Source: Oscillospiraceae bacterium (GTDB lineage Bacteria > Bacillota > Clostridia > Oscillospirales > Oscillospiraceae). From it: a DNA stretch of 64,000 nucleotides. The first letter of the stretch is position 1. Every line of letters begins with the position of its first letter. The notes under the pieces are model-generated. The model was not told where the DNA came from, did no database searches, and was given only the letters and a program-made list of their open reading frames with translations. This document shows positions 24,678 through 30,697 of this stretch, in pieces. The translations under genes and the position numbers were made by a program. The stretch is from NCBI GenBank assembly GCA_020025425.1, contig JAHHSD010000003.1:1-64000 (forward strand), read 5' to 3'.

Positions 24678-25049
24678 TTACGCCTGCTTAAAATTCAGGA
24701 TCTTGGGCTCAGACTGCTGGGCGCCCTCCATGGACATCTGCCCGGGGACCTGTGGAACCATCTCCGCTACCACCATCTCACCGGTGCCGGGCTGATTGGT
24801 GATATAAAGACTAGTGGTTACGGGGTCAGTGGCCACCAGGGTGGACTTTGCGGTGGTCTGTACGTTGATGCTGCTGCGGTCTGCGCTGGGGATCAGCTCA
24901 AGGGTCACGGTAATCTTTCGCTTTCCGGTAGCTTTGGTGTTGATGTCAAGGATGTTATTGATTACCTTGCCCATCTCATAGTCCACCCGCTCCAGAATCG
25001 CACCTCTGGACATCTCCAGAATGCTGGTTTTATCAAGCGTTTCGCTCAT
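24678..25049 (-). CDS. Conserved early phage protein (123 aa), function unknown
   Basis: Starts MSETLDKTSILEMSRGAILE after a GGAGGG site. The core KVINNILDINTKATGKRKIT and TVTLELIPSADRSSINVQTT suggests a small beta-rich domain with a helix, and the tail is Gln/Pro/Met-rich. Relatives are sometimes labelled replication terminator protein in phage annotation, but I see no evidence for that activity here. It is cotranscribed with its neighbours. Confidence 0.65.
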   Translation of the reverse strand: MSETLDKTSILEMSRGAILERVDYEMGKVINNILDINTKATGKRKITVTLELIPSADRSSINVQTTAKSTLVATDPVTTSLYITNQPGTGEMVVAEMVPQVPGQMSMEGAQQSEPKILNFKQA

Positions 25050-25284
25050 GTTGATTTTCCCTCCTATCTAATCTCAAAATCTGTGCATCCAGAATGGAAT
25101 CCCACGCACATTTCCAACGCTCTGCTGCACAGAGAATGGCTGAAAACTTGGACGCTGCTGGCACTACCACACTGCCGTGTTTTGGGTGAATTACCTCCGC
25201 TTTGCCAGGAAAGTTCCACCGGTAAATCCTGGCGCGGATTTTTGCTTGTGTATCCACGGCGAAGAAATCAGTGTGCCATTCCAA
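25033..25284 (-). CDS. Small hypothetical phage protein (83 aa)
   Basis: MEWHTDFFAVDTQAKIRARI opens the protein, with a beta-rich N-terminal part and KHGSVVVPAASKFSAILCA near the middle. It overlaps the upstream membrane gene by 17 bases and the downstream gene by 17 bases. The ribosome site is weak, so translation may depend on coupling. Function unknown. Confidence 0.55.
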   Translation of the reverse strand: MEWHTDFFAVDTQAKIRARIYRWNFPGKAEVIHPKHGSVVVPAASKFSAILCAAERWKCAWDSILDAQILRLDRRENQHERNA

Positions 25285-25453
25285 CCAGCACTATGGTACA
25301 CAGCGCCCAGATGAAGAACGCCAGGGAGAATCTGAACAGGCAGAATACAAATCGATTGGCCCGGTCCAGTCTCCGCTTCTGACGGCGCATGACCCGATTG
25401 TGGTACGAAACAGGGTCATGGCAGGCCGTAGGGTTCACATAAGTTTCATTCAT
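25268..25453 (-). CDS. Small membrane protein of the early operon (61 aa)
   Basis: ATG 25453 is chosen because AAAGGAG lies eight bases upstream; the frame stays open upstream to 25645 but that part is the 52-aa gene in another frame. The N-terminus is basic and polar (HNRVMRRQKRRLDRANR), then one membrane segment runs CLFRFSLAFFIWALCTIVLV. Topology is probably N-in. Early phage membrane peptides of this type may affect host entry or lysis timing; the role here is unknown. Confidence 0.62.
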   Translation of the reverse strand: MNETYVNPTACHDPVSYHNRVMRRQKRRLDRANRFVFCLFRFSLAFFIWALCTIVLVGMAH

Positions 25454-25467
25454 GGGTATGTCTCCTT

Positions 25468-25626
25468 TCACATTTCTCGCTCCACCCGATACAGCCGGTT
25501 TTTCTGGAGGAAATACAATCCACCCACATTCAGCCGCACTGGAGTGATGTAAGTGCTTGTACGTTTTGCGGGCTGGACAATATTGCCCCACTCGTCTATG
25601 TGGACGCGCCTGATTTTGTAGACCAT
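25468..25626 (-). CDS. Small early phage protein (52 aa), function unknown
   Basis: Translated directly: MVYKIRRVHIDEWGNIVQPA, then a short beta-rich stretch ending RVEREM and TGA. GGAGGG stands ahead of the ATG at a good distance. Basic, no membrane segment. The stop lies 15 bases before the next start. No domain is recognised. Confidence 0.6.
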   Translation of the reverse strand: MVYKIRRVHIDEWGNIVQPAKRTSTYITPVRLNVGGLYFLQKNRLYRVEREM

Positions 25627-25641
25627 AAACTTTCCCTCCGT

Positions 25642-25809
25642 TCATTCTGAATAGAACCGCTCCATTAGGTACGACTCAGGGACCTTGCCGCGGATCACAA
25701 GGAATCCCCTGCTGACAAGCTCATCATTCAGCTGGCGAATCACGGCATAGGCCTTGGAATGCTTAACACCCAGAATCGCCCCTACCTCCTCAACGCCTAA
25801 CAGTTTCAT
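25642..25809 (-). CDS. Excisionase-like small helix-turn-helix protein (55 aa)
   Basis: Translated directly: MKLLGVEEVGAILGVKHSKA, then YAVIRQLNDELVSRGFLVIR and a tail PESYLMERFYSE. That is the compact winged-helix pattern of AlpA/excisionase-like DNA-binding proteins, with the recognition helix near SKAYAVIRQLN and the wing at GKVP. A weak AAAGGCGG site precedes it. It is in the early lytic operon, so a role in excision or early control is plausible; it is not next to the integrase. Confidence 0.65.
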   Translation of the reverse strand: MKLLGVEEVGAILGVKHSKAYAVIRQLNDELVSRGFLVIRGKVPESYLMERFYSE

Positions 25810-25845
25810 ATTGAATTTGCCGCCTTTCTTCTTGTTTGGCCAGCT

Positions 25846-26589
25846 CTATTTCATCTGATCCATAACCGCCTGAATCCCCTTGGCTGTCAAAATCTCATGG
25901 ATGCGCAGCCGGCCCTTTTGTGTCCAATAGGTCATCATGCGGGTACCGGGATGGCCGTCCGAATGGATAATGTTGATGGTTTTGGACTTGGTGTAGCCCT
26001 GCCCCATGTGCTTGCGGTAAAGGATCCACTGGCCGTTGACGCTGTACTGCAAGCCTGCCTCATGAAGAATCTTGTTTAACCGCCGGGCACTCAAGCCATA
26101 ATCCGCGGCGATCTGGCTAGTGGCGATTACCTCATTGCAGGACAAGATCTGATCTACATATTGCCGCACTGGCTCAAAGTCTTGGATCAGTTGACGCTGG
26201 GCTTCATTTTCAGCCCGTAGCTGCATAATCTCACGGTCGGCCAGCTTTAGCGCACGGGCCATTATCTGCTCCGGACTGTTCCATGCCTTTTCAAGCTGGA
26301 TGAAATACTGTCGAGCCTGCTTGCCTCTTTCCGTTCGCTGGAGCATGCAGATTTCTTTCGCCATGTCAATAGAGATGGCGTGGTCGGTGGCTGGACGGCC
26401 ACCAGTGGAGTTATGGACATTTTTGTCCAAAACCTCTATGTAGTCGTTTCTGAGACTAAACCCATACTCAGCCATGCGGTCGAACCATTTCTTATAGGGG
26501 GTCTGAACCTCCAAAAACTCATGAAGTTCTCGACCACTAACTGCGGGGCGGGCTGGGTCATCATAGTTAATCTTGATTAAATCGCTCAT
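25846..26589 (-). CDS. Phage antirepressor (AntA/AntB N-domain, KilAC C-domain)
   Basis: 247 residues from the ATG at 26589. Residues about 1-110 are an AntA-like domain: VSGRELHEFLEVQTPYKKWF, then RNDYIEVLDKN and the AKEICMLQRTERGKQARQYF block. The C-terminal half is KilAC, with LSARRLNKILHEAGLQY and the NGQWILYRKH segment. Antirepressors bind or bypass CI-like repressors and promote lytic growth. It is the second gene after Cro on the early transcript. Confidence 0.88.
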   Translation of the reverse strand: MSDLIKINYDDPARPAVSGRELHEFLEVQTPYKKWFDRMAEYGFSLRNDYIEVLDKNVHNSTGGRPATDHAISIDMAKEICMLQRTERGKQARQYFIQLEKAWNSPEQIMARALKLADREIMQLRAENEAQRQLIQDFEPVRQYVDQILSCNEVIATSQIAADYGLSARRLNKILHEAGLQYSVNGQWILYRKHMGQGYTKSKTINIIHSDGHPGTRMMTYWTQKGRLRIHEILTAKGIQAVMDQMK

Positions 26590-26600
26590 ATGTACTCCCT

Positions 26601-26897
26601 TCACTGCGCTTTCACTACACCCATGTAGGCCATAGCTAATTGTTTCTTATCTTCTGGCAGTTCATCGAACTGTTTGGCATACTGTTGCGCAGATACAGAC
26701 AAACTGTAAACGCCTCGGTCAAGCAGATAGTCAATGGATACATTGAAGTAATTTGCAACCTTTGTCAGACTATCTACATTTGGAGAAACATTTTCCCATC
26801 GACGAATGGTTGCATTTGCCAGCCCACATTCGCGTTCAACTTTTGATATATTAGTTTTATTATCTGCACATAACTTCTGAATCTTTGAAAATAGCAT
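26601..26897 (-). CDS. Cro-like XRE-family regulator
   Basis: 98 residues. The helix-turn-helix lies at about 15-42 (NISKVERECGLANATIRRWE) with a dimerising part after it (NVSIDYLLDRG). AGGAGGTG stands five bases before the ATG. It is the first gene of the leftward early operon and diverges from the CI-like repressor at 27118, the usual Cro position. Its C-terminal helix (EDKKQLAMAYMGVVKA) is short. Confidence 0.85.
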   Translation of the reverse strand: MLFSKIQKLCADNKTNISKVERECGLANATIRRWENVSPNVDSLTKVANYFNVSIDYLLDRGVYSLSVSAQQYAKQFDELPEDKKQLAMAYMGVVKAQ

Positions 26898-26924
26898 TTT
26901 TTCACCTCCTATGGGCTTTCGGTG

Positions 26925-26953
26925 TTGACAATTCTTAGATTATATGCTATTCT
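26925..26953 (+). promoter_or_regulatory. Candidate rightward promoter upstream of the repressor
   Basis: TTGACA (26925-26930), a 17-base spacer and TATTCT (26948-26953) are seen on the plus strand. The -35 is perfect and the -10 matches 4 of 6. It would drive the repressor with a leader of about 160 bases. It is not known whether this or a nearer start is used. Confidence 0.45.
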
Positions 26954-26996
26954 CTAGGCAAGAAAAGCCCTTTGAGTAGCAAATACCCCGATTGCC

Positions 26997-27116
26997 ATTC
27001 GCCTCTATTCTTAGCTAATTGCCAAACTAGCTTACAAGCGAATAATAGCATCGTGTTTCGTATTTGTCAATAGCTTTTCTGCGAATATTTATGTTTTATT
27101 TTATGAGGTGATTCGC
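26997..27116. promoter_or_regulatory. Candidate operator half-sites of the lysis-lysogeny switch
   Basis: The hexamer ATTCGC or its complement GCGAAT occurs four times in the divergent region: 26997-27002, 27038-27043, 27081-27086 and 27111-27116. One copy overlaps the -10 box of the leftward promoter and another abuts the repressor start. Repeats here are the likely binding sites of the two XRE proteins. Confidence 0.5.
27042..27070 (-). promoter_or_regulatory. Leftward early lytic promoter (PR-like)
   Basis: On the minus strand TTGACA (27070-27065), exactly 17 bases, then TATTAT (27047-27042). The -35 is perfect and the -10 is 5 of 6. It points to cro and the early operon. A GCGAAT copy overlaps the -10, so a bound repressor would block it. 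Confidence 0.8.
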
Positions 27117-27117
27117 A

Positions 27118-27450
27118 ATGACGCTATTGGATCGCATTAAACACCTGTGTGACATTAAAGGAGAAACGCTGGCTTCTTTAGAAAGGAAAATGGATTTTGG
27201 GAATGGGACTATTCGCCGCTGGGGAGATACTACACCCTCCGGAGATAAGCTTGCTAAAGTAGCCGATTTTTTCCATGTCTCTGTCGATTATCTACTAGGT
27301 CGAGAAAATAATCAGGAGATACCGGTTAATGATGATCCAGATGACAATTTTACAATCTTAAGCAGAAATGCAAAAAAACTGTCCCCAGAAGATCGGAAAC
27401 AGCTTTTAGACATTGCTCGTGTTATGTTCAAGGAGGAGTTTAAAGATTGA
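27118..27450 (+). CDS. CI-like XRE-family phage repressor
   Basis: 110 residues. Helix-turn-helix at about 12-40 (DIKGETLASLERKMDFGNGT), a FFHVSVDYLLGREN linker, then a short C-terminal helix ending EEFKD. GAGGTG lies seven bases ahead of the ATG. It is transcribed divergently from Cro and is directly followed by an ImmA/IrrE-type gene, the usual pairing in ICEBs1/phi105-like switches where the protease removes the repressor. Confidence 0.88.
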   Translation: MTLLDRIKHLCDIKGETLASLERKMDFGNGTIRRWGDTTPSGDKLAKVADFFHVSVDYLLGRENNQEIPVNDDPDDNFTILSRNAKKLSPEDRKQLLDIARVMFKEEFKD

Positions 27451-28034
27451 GCCCTGACTATAAAAAGGCAACCAATGCCGCATATAGAGTACTGGCAAAG
27501 AAATCTGCTTTTTCTATCCCAACAAATGTATTTGCAGTTGTTGAGGAACTCTTACCCAACTGCAAATTACTTACATATAGCCAAGCGTGTTACCTATATA
27601 GATACCCTAAGCATGTACTGCTTTGTGTTAGTGAATATGGTTTTTCTATAGTACGTGGAGATAAGAGAATCATCCTTTATAATGAAGCCATGCCTATTGG
27701 ATGTATCCGCTTTACAATAGCCCATGAGATTGGCCATAATGTGTTGGGGCATCGTTCCGAAAAAGATGAATGTGCGGAAAAAGAAGCAAATTGTTTCGCA
27801 CGAAATTTGCTATGTCCTGTTCCTGTTTCGTGCAGAATCAGCTCTGCATCTCCCAAAGATTATTCCAACATGTTTAATATCACTGTAAAAATGGCAGAAG
27901 TTGCTGTGGAGAAACATTTTGTTGATAAATACAACATAAGTGAGGATCTCTTTTCTCGTATTTCTGATATGTATACTGCATTTGTGTTTGGGTTCCCTAG
28001 CATTCATGAGTATTATCAAGCCTTTGCTTCATAA
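27447..28034 (+). CDS. ImmA/IrrE family metallo-endopeptidase
   Basis: 195 residues from a TTG start overlapping the repressor stop (TTGA at 27447). The zinc motif is in FTIAHEIGHNVLGH (HExxH at about 97-101) and the third ligand may be in EKEANCFARNLLCPV. The protein belongs to the ImmA group that cuts XRE repressors when the element is induced. The overlap with the repressor makes the pair stoichiometrically coupled. The base composition is AT-rich like the other lysogeny genes. Confidence 0.88.
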   Translation: MSPDYKKATNAAYRVLAKKSAFSIPTNVFAVVEELLPNCKLLTYSQACYLYRYPKHVLLCVSEYGFSIVRGDKRIILYNEAMPIGCIRFTIAHEIGHNVLGHRSEKDECAEKEANCFARNLLCPVPVSCRISSASPKDYSNMFNITVKMAEVAVEKHFVDKYNISEDLFSRISDMYTAFVFGFPSIHEYYQAFAS

Positions 28035-28069
28035 GTACTGCAATATATTCAAATAAGGAGGAGCATGTT

Positions 28070-29335
28070 ATGTCATTATTTGGCCGGAAAGAAAGAGACG
28101 AAATTGAACGTTTAAGAGCTCAATTAACTCCTGAACAGCAAGAAATAGAAATGCTATCTGAAAAAATATCTAGCTCAAGGTCCGAATTGGATGCGCTCAA
28201 GCAGCAGATTGAATCAGCAAAGATAGAACTTACCAACACAATAAATGACCTCAATATTGCAAAACAAGATATTATAGAGACAAACGAAGCAGTTCTGTTA
28301 CAGTCATTTGGTATGTATGTTCCGCATTATTCTTATAGTACAACTGACGAATACAAAGATAAAATTGCAGAAGTCCGCACACAGCAAAAAGAGTTAATAA
28401 AAGAGGACCGAGCTGTTGCTGGCAATAATGATTGGACTGTAAACGGCAGTACATCTAAGGGTAAAAAAATGGTCAAAGACATGAAAAAGCTTTTACTGCG
28501 TGCATTTAATGCTGAGTGTGATGATGCAATTGAACATGTGCGTTTTAATAATATTGAGGCATGCGAGAAAAAGATTCAGGCTTCTGCCGATGCGATTTCT
28601 AAACTCGGAACTATAATGACTATTTCCATACGCCAACATTATGTGGATCTGAAACTAAATGAGCTCAGACTGGTTCATGAGTATCAGGTTAAAAAGCAGG
28701 ATGAGAAAGAGGAGGCGAAGGAACTCCGGGCCCGTCAGCGAGAAGAAGCTCGGGTACAAAAAGAACTGGAAGAGAGCAAAAGAAAGCTTGAAAAAGAGCA
28801 ATCCCATTACTCGAACGAATTGGAGCATCTGGATGCTCAGATTGCTGCTGCAAAAACCGATGACGCAAGAATCGCACTTGAAGAAAAAAGAAATGCAATA
28901 GTGGCTCGACTCGGGGACATCCATAAGCAAATTGAAGATGTTGACTATAGGGTTGCAAACCAGCGTGCAGGCTATGTCTATATCATTTCAAATATCGGTG
29001 CGTTTGGAGAGAATATCTATAAGATTGGCATGACCCGCCGTTTAGATCCCATGGAACGAGTTGATGAGCTGGGAGACGCATCAGTTCCCTTCAATTTTGA
29101 CGTACATGCAATGATATTCACAGATGATGCTCCTGGCCTTGAATCTGCATTGCATAGCGCCTTTGAAAATCGCAAGTTGAATTTTATCAACAAAAGACGA
29201 GAATTCTTCGCTGTCAGCTTGGATGAAATAAAGCAGGTAGTCTACCAAAATTATGATAAAACAGTTGAGTTTGTTGATGTGGCACCTGCGGAGCAATATC
29301 GTCAAAGTCTTCTGTTAAAGTCATCCAATTCTTAA
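28070..29335 (+). CDS. DUF4041 / T5orf172 GIY-YIG-type protein of the lysogeny module
   Basis: 421 residues. Heptad-rich coiled coils cover about 12-75 and about 205-300. The DUF4041 part (about 95-200) includes KGKKMVKDMKKLLLRAFNAE. The C-terminal GIY-YIG-like nuclease domain starts GYVYIISN (301-308) and YKIGMTRR (317-324) and ends near EFFAVSLDEIK. A GGAGGAG site precedes the ATG. Such proteins are frequent in prophages and defence islands, and could be a superinfection-exclusion or defence nuclease, but no activity is shown. It sits between repressor/ImmA and integrase, expressed in the lysogen. Confidence 0.78.
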   Translation: MSLFGRKERDEIERLRAQLTPEQQEIEMLSEKISSSRSELDALKQQIESAKIELTNTINDLNIAKQDIIETNEAVLLQSFGMYVPHYSYSTTDEYKDKIAEVRTQQKELIKEDRAVAGNNDWTVNGSTSKGKKMVKDMKKLLLRAFNAECDDAIEHVRFNNIEACEKKIQASADAISKLGTIMTISIRQHYVDLKLNELRLVHEYQVKKQDEKEEAKELRARQREEARVQKELEESKRKLEKEQSHYSNELEHLDAQIAAAKTDDARIALEEKRNAIVARLGDIHKQIEDVDYRVANQRAGYVYIISNIGAFGENIYKIGMTRRLDPMERVDELGDASVPFNFDVHAMIFTDDAPGLESALHSAFENRKLNFINKRREFFAVSLDEIKQVVYQNYDKTVEFVDVAPAEQYRQSLLLKSSNS

Positions 29336-29342
29336 ATAAAAA

Positions 29343-29404
29343 CGCCCCAGATGTTATCAGCATCGGAGGCGTGGGTGGCCCAGGTGTTACCAGCACCATA
29401 GGCC
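29343..29404 (+). ncRNA. Tandem covarying stem-loops in the integrase leader
   Basis: Hairpin 1 has an outer stem CGCC/GGCG (29343-29346, 29368-29371) and inner stem GATG/CATC around loop TTATCAG. Hairpin 2 has an outer stem GGCC/GGCC (29377-29380, 29401-29404) and inner stem GGTG/CACC around TTACCAG. The inner stems differ by paired changes, a sign of conserved structure. The remaining leader up to the integrase ATG holds no gene and carries a good Shine-Dalgarno, AAAGGAGG. Confidence 0.5.
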
Positions 29405-29495
29405 GATCGCAAAAACCAAGTTATCACCAAGGCACTTTTGCGCCCTTTTATCATATCATATTGGGGCCGCAGGTGCAAGAAAAGGAGGCTCTAAA

Positions 29496-30611
29496 ATGTC
29501 AGTTGCGAAAATGAAAGACGGAAAGCGCTGGTATGTATTTGTGCGATGGAAGGATTTTACCGGAGAAACCCATCAGCACAAGAAGGAAGGTTTTGAGCGA
29601 AAAGCTGATGCAAAAGCGTATGAGACCGAATATCTGGCCAAGCATGCCGGCAGCACCGATATGACCGTACAGTCTCTCTTTGAATTATATATTGCGGACT
29701 GTCAGGCAAGGCTTCGTGCAACGACAGTAAAAAGTAAGACGTTCTTGTTTGAGCGGCTGATACTCCCCTACCTCGGTAATCTTCAAATCTCAAAGATCGC
29801 CTCGGCCGACATCAGAAACTGGCAAAACACAATTATGACCCGAAAGACAAGCACTGGAAAAGCTTATGCACCTACCTATCTTAAAACGGCAAATAATCAA
29901 ATCTCAGCTCTCTTCAATTTTGGAGTCAAGTATTATGGCGTGAAATCTAATCCCTGCCAGGTTGTCGGATCAATGGGCCGGAAAAACGCAGATGCCATGA
30001 AATTCTGGACTGTGGATGAGTTTAATCGTTTTATTGCCTCGATGACAAATAGACCTCGTTCCCTGGTCATGATCTCCATCTTGTTTTGGACAGGTATGCG
30101 AAAGGGTGAGATGCTGGCCCTCACACCCGCCGACTTTAATTTTGATGTTCCGTCGGTAAGCATCACTAAAAGCTACACTGTACAGACAGGTACGCCTTTA
30201 ATCCTACCGCCTAAAACACCTAAGAGTATCCGCACGATACTGATTCCTCAAAAGCTGGCCGACATGGTCCAGGGCTATATCAAAACCATTTATGGCATTG
30301 AGCCAAACGATCGCATATTCGAAAATGTAGGAAAACCATTTCTCTCACGGGAAATTGACCGCGGCTGTGCAGAGACTGGTGTGAAGCGAATCCGGGTGCA
30401 TGATCTCCGGCACTCCCACGCCTCCCTCCTGATTGAACTGGGGTACTCCCCCCTGCTGATCGCTGAGCGCCTGGGCCATGAAAATATCGAAACAACGCTA
30501 CGCACCTACTCTCATTTATACCCGAATAAGCAGAGTGAATTGGTGGAGCACCTGAACTCCATCCAGAACTGCTACGATTTTGCTACGCATGATTTCGTCG
30601 TAACTAAATAA
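29496..30611 (+). CDS. int: Tyrosine-type site-specific integrase
   Basis: 371 residues. An N-terminal Arm-binding domain (about 1-55) is followed by the SAM-like core-binding domain (about 58-150). Catalytic residues: R202 in FWTGMRKGEML, H302/R305 in VHDLRHSHAS, H328 in LGHENIETT, and the nucleophile Y338 in LRTYSHLYP. This enzyme inserts and excises the prophage. It is the last phage gene, next to ispH-rpsA. Confidence 0.95.
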   Translation: MSVAKMKDGKRWYVFVRWKDFTGETHQHKKEGFERKADAKAYETEYLAKHAGSTDMTVQSLFELYIADCQARLRATTVKSKTFLFERLILPYLGNLQISKIASADIRNWQNTIMTRKTSTGKAYAPTYLKTANNQISALFNFGVKYYGVKSNPCQVVGSMGRKNADAMKFWTVDEFNRFIASMTNRPRSLVMISILFWTGMRKGEMLALTPADFNFDVPSVSITKSYTVQTGTPLILPPKTPKSIRTILIPQKLADMVQGYIKTIYGIEPNDRIFENVGKPFLSREIDRGCAETGVKRIRVHDLRHSHASLLIELGYSPLLIAERLGHENIETTLRTYSHLYPNKQSELVEHLNSIQNCYDFATHDFVVTK

Positions 30612-30618
30612 TATAACA

Positions 30619-30653
30619 AAAACGGCTGTAAACATCACGTCTACAGCCGTTTT
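30619..30653. terminator. Bidirectional terminator after the integrase
   Basis: A perfect 12-bp stem (AAAACGGCTGTA 30619-30630 with TACAGCCGTTTT 30642-30653) and 11-base loop. T-runs on the right and A-runs on the left allow use by the integrase on the plus strand and by ispH-rpsA reading from the other side. The phage-host joint probably lies in 30612-30700. Confidence 0.85.
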
Positions 30654-30697
30654 ATTGCTATTTATTCAGATTTTACCCTGATTAAATCGCCGTGGGC

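Larger units (their letters stand above)
1..30655. mobile_element. Prophage (contractile-tailed, PBSX/Xkd-like), left end outside window
   Basis: A continuous block of phage genes runs from the tape measure at the left edge to the tyrosine integrase at 29496-30611. Lytic genes are on the minus strand and lysogeny genes on the plus strand, diverging at 26.9-27.1 kb. Sheath plus tube proteins mark a contractile tail; the order terminase, portal, MuF, scaffold, capsid, connectors, tail is canonical. Lysis genes, baseplate and the left attachment site are not in the window. The right boundary is placed just after the integrase terminator by inference, because the next gene (ispH-rpsA) is host core. 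Confidence 0.93.

Noticed and set aside
25454..25645. N-terminal extension of the 61-aa membrane protein
   Set aside because: It would overlap the well-started 52-aa gene in another frame, and the ATG at 25453 has a much better ribosome site.
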